NCBI GenBank assembly: GCA_964391185.1
Contig: CAYMIX010000014.1
Location: 1-23,557 of the forward strand
Origin: JAKQEM01 sp964391185
Lineage (GTDB): Bacteria > Patescibacteriota > Gracilibacteria > Peribacterales > Peribacteraceae
DNA: 23,557 nt
Reading direction: 5' to 3'
The notes beneath the pieces are model-generated. The model made no database searches and had not been told where the DNA came from. It worked only from the letters and a program-made list of their open reading frames with translations. The translations under genes and the position numbers were made by a program. Below are positions 8,166 through 15,136 of this stretch, piece after piece; position 1 is the first letter of the stretch; the number at the start of each line of letters is the position of its first letter.

Positions 8166-8301
8166 AGATTGAAATATGCGTCGCGTCAATTCCAGATTTA
8201 TGGTCTAGAATTCAGCAACAATTTGGACTAGAATGCATCATGTTCTTCGCAAGAATATGCTACTTAATTCGACTTTCATTCTACCGCATTTGAGAGAAAG
8301 A

Positions 8302-9075
8302 ATGCGTCATGGAACGCGCGATACATCTCGTCACATTCTCTGTCCCTCCTGTCAGTCTCGCACGAGGCTCTACCGTCTGTCGGATGGGCGACGTAAGTGC
8401 CAAGTGTGTGGGCGGAAATTTGCAGCTCGCAATGAATCAGATGATCGAAAGCTCAAACAGTATGCCGATATCCTTCTCTGTTTCTGCCTCGATTTCACTG
8501 CTCACCGTGCTTCCCAACTTTCGCATTACCGCTATAACCTCGTTTCAGATACATACGCCCAGTTCAGAATGCTCCTCGCTGCTCAGAGTCTGATGTCAGG
8601 AAAGATAAGGCTCATCACGAATCTTGAAACTTCCTGCACAGGGACAACGGGAGAATACTGCAAGCGATGTAGCAGTGCGGCTACCTGCAAAGGAAGACAA
8701 ACTGGCGATGCACCGGTGTACGGTGTGCGGGAATTGAAAAGCGGAAATGTCTTCCTTGAGCCTTTGGAGAACGAACCCAAGGAGGCTGAGAAGGCGTCCA
8801 TCGCCTTTAGTGGCTTCATCTGCAATGGCTCTTTTCATCGCTTTACTGATCAGCCGAAGCGCAATGATGGCATGGAGAATTTCTGGTCATGGCTCGAAGA
8901 GCGGCTACGTAAGCATCATGGGATCTTCGCTGAGAACACGGGGTACTACCTGAAGGAATTGGAATGGAAGTATAATAACCGGCAGCTCACACCTGACGTG
9001 CAGGCAAAGCGTCTCGTTGAATTGTTCCCCTCGGATTTTCTCTCAGTGTGGTCCAAAAAGAGAGGAAGTCTTTAG
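8302..9075 (+). CDS. IS1595-like transposase relative with apparently incomplete catalytic triad
   Basis: The 257-aa protein (from ATG 8302) has an N-terminal zinc ribbon (CPSC at C14/C17 and CQVC at C33/C36) followed by a GRKF motif, as in IS1595/ISXO2-type transposases. Its C-terminus keeps the family end motif (NDGMENFWSWLEERLRKHHG, then YLKELEWKYNNRQ), including the final Glu (E192). Two expected acidic positions seem absent: where G-x-IE-VDE is usual it reads GKIRLITNLET, and the TDxW segment is missing. In place of the first lies a four-Cys cluster (C112, C120, C123, C129). I see no terminal inverted repeats. The start is chosen for GAGAGAAAG just upstream; an in-frame ATG at 8233 would add 23 residues. 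It may be a domesticated or inactive transposase. Confidence 0.7.
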   Translation: MRHGTRDTSRHILCPSCQSRTRLYRLSDGRRKCQVCGRKFAARNESDDRKLKQYADILLCFCLDFTAHRASQLSHYRYNLVSDTYAQFRMLLAAQSLMSGKIRLITNLETSCTGTTGEYCKRCSSAATCKGRQTGDAPVYGVRELKSGNVFLEPLENEPKEAEKASIAFSGFICNGSFHRFTDQPKRNDGMENFWSWLEERLRKHHGIFAENTGYYLKELEWKYNNRQLTPDVQAKRLVELFPSDFLSVWSKKRGSL

Positions 9076-9122
9076 GAAATAGCTGATAAACATTCTTTTG
9101 GCATCTTGCAGCCATATTTTTG

Positions 9123-9713
9123 ATGTGTATGGTCATGTTGTTTCACCAACTCCTTATGTCACCATTCCCCATCGTCACTATTCTCTCCGTGCTCACGATT
9201 GCAGGGCAACTGCTGTCCGTCTTCCTTATCGTTCTCTTACTGACACGCCAAAATGTACTGCCGCGATTGCGGGGATGGATCTCATCTAATGGACTACTAC
9301 TCATGCTCATCGTAACGCTCACGGCAATGACAGGCAGCCTCTTTTTCTCAGACATTGCGGGATGGACTCCCTGCAAACTCTGTTGGTTCCAGCGGATTTT
9401 CATGTATCCACAGGTATTACTCCTTGGCCTTGCAATTTGGTTTAGGGATAAAGGAATCGCTCGATACATCATTCTTCTCTCTATTATCGGTCTTGTCATT
9501 GCCGCATTCCATTATGGGGAACAGGTCATGGCTGCACTCAATCCCATTGAGATTGATCCAGATATTCCCTGTGACACCTCTGGTACATCGTGCAGGTCGA
9601 CTCCGTTCTTCCATTTCGGTTACATCACGATTCCTATGATGGCACTCACCGCCTTCATCATGAACATCGTCGGTTCATTGTTTGTGCTGCGAGCTCAAAA
9701 GCCACAACTCTAG
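9123..9713 (+). CDS. DsbB/BdbC-like thiol-disulfide oxidoreductase (membrane)
   Basis: This inner-membrane protein would reoxidise an extracytoplasmic thiol oxidase, passing electrons to a quinone in the known families. The hallmark is the TPCKLCWFQRIFMYP motif, with a CxxC pair at C84/C87 at the start of a transmembrane helix, and a second loop pair at C150/C157 (IPCDTSGTSC). Hydrophobic segments near residues 15-42, 58-75, 90-107, 114-134 and 166-188 suggest about five spans, of which four are typical for the family. Several in-frame ATGs (9123, 9129, 9135, 9159) crowd the start; 9123 is used but is not certain. It heads a four-gene redox operon; the flavodoxin begins 10 bp after its stop. 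No partner DsbA-like protein is encoded in the window. Confidence 0.93.
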   Translation: MCMVMLFHQLLMSPFPIVTILSVLTIAGQLLSVFLIVLLLTRQNVLPRLRGWISSNGLLLMLIVTLTAMTGSLFFSDIAGWTPCKLCWFQRIFMYPQVLLLGLAIWFRDKGIARYIILLSIIGLVIAAFHYGEQVMAALNPIEIDPDIPCDTSGTSCRSTPFFHFGYITIPMMALTAFIMNIVGSLFVLRAQKPQL

Positions 9714-9723
9714 TTTTTCCTCT

Positions 9724-10230
9724 ATGCCACCCTCTCTGCACATCATTTATGCCTCCACAAGTGGCCACACGGAGTACGTCGTCGATGAACTTATGGCGTA
9801 TCTCGGACGGCAAGTCGCTGACATCACGATAGAGCGTCAGCGCGCGGAACTAGCGAAGGCTGAAGATCTCCTACGCGGAGACGTGCTGATTCTCGGCTCA
9901 GGCACATGGAATTTCCAAGGAGCTGAAGGGCAGCTCAATATGTACATGCACCAGCTTTTGTTTGAGAGGGCAGCGGGGGTTGATCTCACTGGCAAACTTG
10001 TAACACTTATCAGCCTAGGAGATGACCGATACTACTACACAACCCGTTGTACAGAGCACTTCATGCGATTCCTGAAACTTTCTCATGCGAAGATGTTTCT
10101 CATACCTCTCATCGTCGTGAACGAACCCTACGGACAAGAAGAGCGCATACAGAGATGGGGGGAGAAGCTCATCGCAGCTATGCGAAATGCAAAATTGCTC
10201 CCAATACCTTCTGAATCTTCTCCTGTTTAA
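9724..10230 (+). CDS. Flavodoxin
   Basis: A 168-aa FMN electron-transfer protein of the cytoplasm. The N-terminal beta strand and phosphate loop read IIYASTSGHTEYVVDEL (about 7-23), matching the T/S-x-T-G-x-T flavodoxin signature. The loop LILGSGTWNFQGAEGQ (about 55-70) carries the Trp that normally stacks on FMN, and SLGDDRYYY (about 97-105) matches the second flavin loop. An in-frame ATG at 9682 would overlap the dsbB-like gene by 32 bp, but the added residues are not flavodoxin-like, so ATG 9724 is chosen. It sits between DsbB and the propeller lipoprotein, two genes before an FNR-type reductase that could reduce it. Length and motifs look intact. Confidence 0.93.
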   Translation: MPPSLHIIYASTSGHTEYVVDELMAYLGRQVADITIERQRAELAKAEDLLRGDVLILGSGTWNFQGAEGQLNMYMHQLLFERAAGVDLTGKLVTLISLGDDRYYYTTRCTEHFMRFLKLSHAKMFLIPLIVVNEPYGQEERIQRWGEKLIAAMRNAKLLPIPSESSPV

Positions 10231-10232
10231 AG

Positions 10233-11354
10233 ATGAAATCTCTCGTTCGCATATGGGCACTATTTATTATCACATCACTCCTATCAGCTTGCACATATCC
10301 TCCTGAATTAAATACGAGTATTGAGGAAAAATTGTATATTGCAGTTGAAGGAGAAAACCGTATTGCCATTCTCAATCCAGCAACACAGTCGATCATAAAG
10401 ACCATTGATCTCTCGGAACAAGCAGACAACACCACCCATGAATACGCGCCGCATAACGTGCAAGTTACTTCTGATGGAAAGAGCGTATGGGTGACGGCAA
10501 ACCATGGACACGAAGAAGGGCATGGCAGTGATGAGAGGCACGAAGAAAACAATGTAAACAGAGAGGAAGCTCCCGATCAGATTATTGTCATCGATCCTAG
10601 TACAGACAAAATCATCAAGCGTATTCCCATTGACCTTGGTATTCATCTTGCACACATCGTAGTCGCTAAAGATAATTCCTACGTCTACACCACTGCTCAG
10701 GAGAGAGGTATCATCTACAAGATCGATGCTCAAAGCTTTGAAATTGTGAAAAAGATCGAAGCGCCAAAGGGAAGCGAACCGCATGGCCTACGTCTCAGTC
10801 CCGATGGCACAACCGCATATATTGCACTGTTACAGGGCAAAGCACTCGGCATTCTTAACATACGGACGGATAATCTCTTAACCGTACCGCTGGCAGGAAA
10901 TGCTGTGCAGACGGGAGTCACACCAGATGGGAAACTTGTTTTTGTTTCCATTTACGATACCAAGCAGCTTGCGATATTCAACGTGGAGACGAAGAACTTA
11001 AGCTACGTCGATCTACCACAGAATGCTAAGGGGCCGATCCAGATGTATCCCACTCCAGACAGCCACTTTGTATACGTCGCAGATCAGGGTTATTACTTCG
11101 AACAGCCGACAGGCAACCGCGTGTTTAAGATTGATCTCATAACAAAGAGTGTAATCAAAGAAATTCCCGCAGGAGATGCGCCGCATGGTGTTGTCGTTTC
11201 TTCTGATGGGAGATTCGTCTATGTCACCAATCTCCTGACGGATGATGTCTCTATCATCGATGTAGCCTCAGACACCGAAGTTGGGCGGGTTGCAGTCGGC
11301 AAGATGCCCAACGGTATCAGTATTTGGTCTCGCTCCGCAGGTGGCACCCCCTGA
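10233..11354 (+). CDS. Lipoprotein with YncE/YVTN-type beta-propeller, histidine-rich
   Basis: The 373-aa protein starts with a lipoprotein signal (MKSLVRIWALFIITSLLSAC) whose lipobox LLSA-C places the lipidated Cys at residue 20, so it should be anchored outside the cytoplasmic membrane. The rest is repeated YVTN-type blades, with phrases such as SPDGTTAYIALL, TPDGKLVFVSIY and SSDGRFVYVTNL, each followed by an I-x-D/N strand. Histidines recur at equivalent turns (PHN 73-75, H138/H141, PHG 183-185, PHG 317-319), and a His/Glu-rich insert (HGHEEGHGSDERHEE, 91-105) looks metal-binding. Function is unknown. The ATG comes 2 nt after the flavodoxin stop and the FNR gene follows after 3 nt, so it is cotranscribed with redox proteins. 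Confidence 0.88.
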   Translation: MKSLVRIWALFIITSLLSACTYPPELNTSIEEKLYIAVEGENRIAILNPATQSIIKTIDLSEQADNTTHEYAPHNVQVTSDGKSVWVTANHGHEEGHGSDERHEENNVNREEAPDQIIVIDPSTDKIIKRIPIDLGIHLAHIVVAKDNSYVYTTAQERGIIYKIDAQSFEIVKKIEAPKGSEPHGLRLSPDGTTAYIALLQGKALGILNIRTDNLLTVPLAGNAVQTGVTPDGKLVFVSIYDTKQLAIFNVETKNLSYVDLPQNAKGPIQMYPTPDSHFVYVADQGYYFEQPTGNRVFKIDLITKSVIKEIPAGDAPHGVVVSSDGRFVYVTNLLTDDVSIIDVASDTEVGRVAVGKMPNGISIWSRSAGGTP

Positions 11355-11357
11355 CAT

Positions 11358-12077
11358 ATGAAACCCGATCGCTCCTTCACGACCACTTGCTTGCAGAAGC
11401 AGTGCATTGCTCCCTCTGTCTATGAACTGCGCTTCGGCAAACCAGAAAGCCTTTCCTTCAAACCGGGACAGTTCGTTCTATTCGATGTGCCACTCATTGA
11501 CGATGCGACCGACATACAGCCGAGAGCATACTCCATTGCTTCGACTCCATCGGAGCAGGATCTTCTCTTTGTCATCAAACTTGTCCCGAACGGAAGAGCG
11601 AGCCACTGGATCGAAAGCAAACTTGATGCTGGTATGTCCGTCCGCATGCAGGGAGCATTTGGAGCATTCATGCTTGATGCAGCGCCTGAGAAAACATACA
11701 TTTTCATTGCAACAGGAACGGGAATCGCTCCACTCCGTTCACAGATTCTCTGGGCGCTCAAGGAGCAGAAGGATACGAGGCAGATGCATCTCTTCTTCGG
11801 CGTTCTCAAGCGCGAAGATCTTTTTTGGGCTGAGGAGTGGCATGCACTTGAAGTGGAATACCCCAACTTCCACGCACACGTCTCTTGCTTGAACGGAGAT
11901 GCGGACTGGCACGGAGAGACCGGTTCCCTACAGGAGCGTGTACCACGTCTCGTGCAGACGCTCTCCTGTCCAAGTATTTATATCTGTGGCGCTCCTGTGA
12001 CTGTCAAAGAACTCAAGGAACAGTGTTTGTCTCTTGGTATCCCCAAACCAGATGTTCACTTTGAGAGTTACATCTGA
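11358..12077 (+). CDS. Ferredoxin/flavodoxin-NAD(P)H reductase-like flavoprotein
   Basis: A 239-aa FNR-superfamily protein. The N-terminal FAD barrel holds the RAYS motif (56-59, preceded by QP), and the NAD(P)-binding half shows IFIATGTGIAPLRSQI (115-130), LFFGVLKREDLFW (145-157) and YICGAP (208-213), ending FESYI. No 2Fe-2S domain is fused (no plant-type C-x4-C-x2-C), so electrons must go to or come from a separate carrier; the flavodoxin two genes upstream is the obvious candidate. It is the last clear gene of the 9123-12077 operon. The ATG is 3 nt after the propeller stop. Whether NADH or NADPH is used cannot be told by eye. Confidence 0.92.
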   Translation: MKPDRSFTTTCLQKQCIAPSVYELRFGKPESLSFKPGQFVLFDVPLIDDATDIQPRAYSIASTPSEQDLLFVIKLVPNGRASHWIESKLDAGMSVRMQGAFGAFMLDAAPEKTYIFIATGTGIAPLRSQILWALKEQKDTRQMHLFFGVLKREDLFWAEEWHALEVEYPNFHAHVSCLNGDADWHGETGSLQERVPRLVQTLSCPSIYICGAPVTVKELKEQCLSLGIPKPDVHFESYI

Positions 12078-12091
12078 TTAGATAGGAATCT

Positions 12092-12205
12092 ATGCTTTGT
12101 TGTGCCTTGCTGGAAGTAGGAAAAGGCGTTGGCGGCTTGGGCGGTTGCGGTAGTTGCGATATTTTCTTGAAGCAAACTCGTAAGGCAAAATATAGAATTC
12201 AGTAA
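12092..12205 (+). CDS. Possible 37-aa glycine/cysteine-rich peptide
   Basis: ATG at 12092 is preceded by AGGA at good spacing, in a genome where such sites are rare, and lies 14 nt after the FNR stop. The peptide begins MLCCALLEVGKGVGGLGGCG and continues with a CxxC (CGSC at 19-22) and a basic tail. It resembles either a small redox or metal-binding peptide, or a Gly/Cys-rich precursor, but nothing else supports translation. Its last codons and stop lie in the 34-bp direct repeat at 12186-12219. It may be a chance open frame or the remnant of a larger gene. Confidence 0.25.
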   Translation: MLCCALLEVGKGVGGLGGCGSCDIFLKQTRKAKYRIQ

Positions 12206-12219
12206 CCCCCTTGTTACCA
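12186..12219. repeat. 34-bp direct repeat, left copy
   Basis: This copy matches 12600-12633 at 31 of 34 positions; all three differences are T/C. The core AGAATTCAGTAACCCCCTTG is identical in both. The pair brackets the leaderless 80-aa gene with a period of 414 bp. A short inverted repeat (GTAAC-CCCCTT-GTTAC, 12202-12217) inside this copy could fold into a small hairpin; it is imperfect in the right copy. Confidence 0.8.
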
Positions 12220-12256
12220 TCCAAAAATCACATATCTAAGAACTAGTCGTTCGTAC

Positions 12257-12284
12257 TTGATTTACTTAAAAATTTTGCTATAAT
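12257..12284 (+). promoter_or_regulatory. Strong promoter of the 80-aa gene
   Basis: TTGATT at 12257-12262 (-35) and a consensus TATAAT at 12279-12284 (-10) are 16 bp apart, and TGC before the -10 gives an extended -10 (TGnTATAAT). The box ends exactly 6 nt before the ATG at 12291. The predicted transcript therefore starts at or next to the start codon. This is the best promoter sequence in the window. Confidence 0.7.
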
Positions 12285-12290
12285 ATAAAT

Positions 12291-12533
12291 ATGGATGAAA
12301 ATCTTGAACCAGATTTTATAGAATGCGCTATAGTGCAATTTCGTGGTTTAGAACTTGATGAAATTCGAGACATAGTATCTGAATCTCGTCGTAGATTATT
12401 GCAATATGATATAAACAACCCAGATAAAATATCATATCCACCAGATTTGAGTTTTGATTGGGCATTAGTAGAGTTTGCTAACGGCCCTGATTATAGGGAG
12501 ATGATTCGTTCACGAGTGAATCCGTTTTACTAG
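12291..12533 (+). CDS. Small hypothetical protein on a leaderless transcript
   Basis: The 80-aa acidic, soluble protein (MDENLEPDFIEC...) is not recognised. It has a helical stretch rich in Arg/Glu in the middle (LDEIRDIVSESRRRLLQ, about 26-42) and ends in RSRVNPFY. It has no signal peptide, no membrane segment and one Cys (C12). The start is fixed by a strong extended -10 promoter 6 nt upstream and by the absence of any ribosome-binding site. The gene and its promoter are the only content of an AT-rich segment between two 34-bp direct repeats, which suggests a small mobile or acquired unit. A toxin- or antitoxin-like or accessory role is possible but not shown. Confidence 0.65.
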   Translation: MDENLEPDFIECAIVQFRGLELDEIRDIVSESRRRLLQYDINNPDKISYPPDLSFDWALVEFANGPDYREMIRSRVNPFY

Positions 12534-12568
12534 ATCCTTGTTCTATCAAACTTCTAGGAGCAGGGCTT

Positions 12569-12619
12569 ATGGATGATATTTATAAGCACATTCATGTGAC
12601 AAAACACAGAATTCAGTAA
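12569..12619 (+). other. Mini-ORF (16 codons) ending in the right repeat, with upstream hairpin
   Basis: ATG 12569 has AGGAG 8 nt upstream and opens a 16-codon frame ending K-H-R-I-Q-stop inside the right direct repeat. The left repeat ends the 37-codon frame with K-Y-R-I-Q-stop in the same phase. The AGGAG lies in a possible 9-bp, wobble-rich stem (12536-12544 with 12557-12565). It may be an artefact of the repeat. Confidence 0.15.
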
Positions 12620-12633
12620 CCCCCTTGCTACCA
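12600..12633. repeat. 34-bp direct repeat, right copy
   Basis: Partner of 12186-12219 with three T-to-C differences. It lies in the 117-bp spacer between the convergent ends of the 80-aa gene (12533) and the minus-strand gene ending at 12651. Confidence 0.8.
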
Positions 12634-12650
12634 GAAATAGTACCAATCTT

Positions 12651-13154
12651 TTACACTCCCCAATTCTGCTCTCTCTGGTTTGCCAACTGTTCATTTTCGA
12701 TATCCCATGCAGCTCTAGCAAAGCCCCTGAGAGCTCCGTTACGTGTTTCGTTTAATAATCGTCGCACCGCTGCGTTCCCCTGCATCTGTGTTTTCTCGTG
12801 AAATTCAAGAAAATCTAACAATCCTTTTTGCGTCATTCCATCAGGCACATCTTCAAGTGAACATGCTTCAAGTGTTTCAAGATGGATGTCCACTACCTGC
12901 ATTTCTTGTTTTCCGGTGATAGCCATTAAATAGCGAACTGCATCTGAAAACCTAAGAACTTCTTCGTTCAGTGTATTCACCGGCAAATCCACTTCCTCGA
13001 TTTCAATACAATTTCGATTGAAGTATGCACCATTTGCCATTGATAATCCTTTATCGTCTATGCCCAGACCAACAACTGCAGCCGCCTCATCGGAATCAAG
13101 CGGAACTGCTTCATCCAGAATATCATTGCCATCGCTTTTATTTTTTCTCGCCAT
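12651..13154 (-). CDS. Hypothetical acidic protein
   Basis: A 167-aa soluble protein starting MARKNKSDGNDILDEAVPL. I recognise no family. It is acidic, has no signal peptide or membrane segment, and its second half is helical (FLEFHEKTQMQGNAAVRRLL, then NGALRGFARAAWDIENEQL). The upstream ATG at 13169 is rejected as the start because it lies inside the predicted -10 box (TAGGAT, 13168-13173); the ATG at 13154 is 13 nt downstream of that box. It lies 59 bp after the ftsH stop on the same strand but has its own consensus promoter, so it is probably transcribed separately as well as by read-through. Confidence 0.75.
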   Translation of the reverse strand: MARKNKSDGNDILDEAVPLDSDEAAAVVGLGIDDKGLSMANGAYFNRNCIEIEEVDLPVNTLNEEVLRFSDAVRYLMAITGKQEMQVVDIHLETLEACSLEDVPDGMTQKGLLDFLEFHEKTQMQGNAAVRRLLNETRNGALRGFARAAWDIENEQLANQREQNWGV

Positions 13155-13167
13155 AAGACAGAAAAGC

Positions 13168-13195
13168 ATCCTACTATCGAAACAATAACTGTCAA
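13168..13195 (-). promoter_or_regulatory. Promoter of the 167-aa hypothetical gene
   Basis: On the minus strand a perfect TTGACA -35 (13195-13190) is followed after 16 bp by TAGGAT (13173-13168). The predicted transcript begins about 6 nt before the ATG at 13154. This is the only exact -35 consensus I found next to a gene here. Confidence 0.6.
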
Positions 13196-13213
13196 TGATG
13201 CATGGCAGTTACC

Positions 13214-15130
13214 TTAATCTGCCTTTTTTGCTGACTCTTCCAGGTCAATCACCGCCTTCTTACTCTTTTTCTCCTTTACTGGCAGAGGCTTATCTTCAAA
13301 GAGCGCAGTGAATTCTTCGACAGACATTGTTTCCTGCTTGAGGAGCACAATCGCGATTTCATGGAGCTTCTTCTCGTGCTTCTTGAGAATATCCAACGCA
13401 CGCTTGTATTCAACATTGATCGTCGTGCGGACGAACAAGTCGATTTTCTTCGCGCTCTCTTCGGAGTAGTTACGTGATGCACCGAGGTCTGCACCAAGGG
13501 CCGCAGAGCCTTGCTTGTCGCCGTACGCAACGAGGCCGAGCTCTTCATCCATACCGTAACGCATGGCCATGTTACGAGCGATTTGTGAGGCACGTTCGAT
13601 ATCGTTGGATGCGCCTGTTGTGATGTCTTTGAAGATTAATTCTTCTGCAGCGCGACCACCGAGGAGTCCGCAGATTTCATCGAGGAACTTCTGGCGGCTG
13701 GTGGTGTAGCGGTCTTCCTCTGGCAAGAACCAGGTGATACCGAGAGCAGAACCGCGCGAGACGATGGAAATCTTGTGGAGCTTATCGGACTCTTTGCAGA
13801 GGTGGCCAACGATCGCGTGACCAAGCTCGTGGTAGGCAGTGAGATTGCGTTCACGCTCCATCAGTTTGCGAGACTTCTTCTCTGGGCCGATTGTTACTTT
13901 CTCGAGCGCATCGACGATATCTTGCTGCAAGATTGCTGGGCGTCCGCGCTTAGCTGCGAAGATCGCTGCTTCGTTCATCACGTTCTCGAGATCAGCTCCG
14001 GTAAGCCCGACAGACTGCTTGGCGACTGTATGCAAATCTAAATCTTTACCGAGCTTTTTATTGCGGCCGTGCACTTCCAATATCTGTTCGCGTGCGATCA
14101 AGTCTGGACGATCGAGATACACCTGGCGATCGAAACGACCTGGGCGAAGAAGCGCTACATCGAGCACATCTGGGCGGTTTGTTGCGGCCATCACAATCAC
14201 GTTCGTGCCCTGCTCAAAGCCATCCATTTCGGTGAGAATCTGGTTGAGTGTTTGCTCACGTTCATCGTGACCGCCACCAAAACCTGCTCCGCCGCGCTGA
14301 CGCCCAACAGCATCAATTTCATCGACGAAGATAATGCACGGTGCGTTGCGCTTGGCACGCAAGAACAAGTCGCGGACGCGGCTGGCACCAACACCCACGA
14401 ACATTTCGACAAACTCTGAACCTGCGATGGAGAAAAACGGCACACCTGCTTCACCTGCGACTGCACGAGCGAGCAATGTCTTACCCGTCCCTGGAGGACC
14501 GACGAGGAGTACTCCCTTGGGAATCTTCGCGCCGATCTCCATGTATTTCTTTGGGTTCTTCAGGAAGTCGACCACTTCGACAAGTTCGTCTTTGGCTTCA
14601 TCAGAACCTGCGACATCTTTGAAACGTGTGCGCACTTGCTTGGCATCTGCCACGCGAGCTTTGGACTTACCAAAAGACAACGCATTGCTCTGGCTACGTG
14701 CGATACCGCGGAACAACCACACAATTCCTCCGAGGATGAGAAGAAAGAACACAATGTCTGGCAAAATCGCGAAGAATAAATTCGACGCTTCACGATTTTC
14801 AATTTCAACAATGGTCGGATTGTTCGGATCGTTTAATCCAAGCTGACTCACAGTATCAAGGGTCTCCTTATAGGACTGAAGCACGGCGCCAGTTGTCGTA
14901 ACGGCGAACATTTTATTATCACGTACGACAATCTTCCCAAATGATCTCTCTTCGTACCCCTGCACAATCGCGCTGATCGGCACTTCTTTTGCGTTCGCAA
15001 ATTGCTCCTCCATCGCACGCTGAGGTGTGGTGAGATAATAGAACGAGAGCGATAATAAGCTCACGAACAACAACAAGCTCAGGAGCCACTGTTGACGATT
15101 ACCCGGTGAACGGCGTGGAGGTGCGGCGAT
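13214..15130 (-). CDS. ftsH: ATP-dependent zinc metalloprotease FtsH
   Basis: Membrane-anchored AAA+ protease that extracts and degrades membrane and some soluble proteins. Numbered from the TTG at 15076, it shows: transmembrane segment 1 (about 1-16), an FtsH extracellular domain, transmembrane segment 2 (about 105-123), Walker A GPPGTGKT (193-200), Walker B IIFVDEID (248-255), the second region of homology (ATNRPD...RPGRFDR, 298-317), and the zinc site HELGH (416-420) with downstream acidic ligand D492. The TTG would start inside the first membrane helix. The frame is open upstream and encodes a basic cytosolic N-terminus (PRRSPGNRQQW), so an ATC start at 15130, 6 nt after a TATTCT box, is preferred, giving 638 aa. 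The C-terminal tail is Lys/Glu-rich. Confidence 0.97.
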   Translation of the reverse strand: MAAPPRRSPGNRQQWLLSLLLFVSLLSLSFYYLTTPQRAMEEQFANAKEVPISAIVQGYEERSFGKIVVRDNKMFAVTTTGAVLQSYKETLDTVSQLGLNDPNNPTIVEIENREASNLFFAILPDIVFFLLILGGIVWLFRGIARSQSNALSFGKSKARVADAKQVRTRFKDVAGSDEAKDELVEVVDFLKNPKKYMEIGAKIPKGVLLVGPPGTGKTLLARAVAGEAGVPFFSIAGSEFVEMFVGVGASRVRDLFLRAKRNAPCIIFVDEIDAVGRQRGGAGFGGGHDEREQTLNQILTEMDGFEQGTNVIVMAATNRPDVLDVALLRPGRFDRQVYLDRPDLIAREQILEVHGRNKKLGKDLDLHTVAKQSVGLTGADLENVMNEAAIFAAKRGRPAILQQDIVDALEKVTIGPEKKSRKLMERERNLTAYHELGHAIVGHLCKESDKLHKISIVSRGSALGITWFLPEEDRYTTSRQKFLDEICGLLGGRAAEELIFKDITTGASNDIERASQIARNMAMRYGMDEELGLVAYGDKQGSAALGADLGASRNYSEESAKKIDLFVRTTINVEYKRALDILKKHEKKLHEIAIVLLKQETMSVEEFTALFEDKPLPVKEKKSKKAVIDLEESAKKAD

Positions 15131-15136
15131 GAGGCT

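Noticed and set aside
7542..8293. Plus-strand open frames across the nitroreductase
   Set aside because: They are antisense to a clear FMN oxidoreductase and show no recognisable domain.
8166..9140. Complete insertion sequence around the transposase-like gene
   Set aside because: I compared the flanks by eye and found no terminal inverted repeat or target duplication.
12186..12633. Integron attC sites flanking the 80-aa gene
   Set aside because: The repeats contain no GTTRRRY/RYYYAAC core pair and only a 5-bp inverted repeat, and no integrase is present; kept only as direct repeats of unknown kind.
13775..14846. Long plus-strand open frames opposite ftsH
   Set aside because: They are antisense to the conserved AAA and protease domains and encode biased Arg/Ser/Thr-rich proteins with no family features; a product of codon bias in ftsH.
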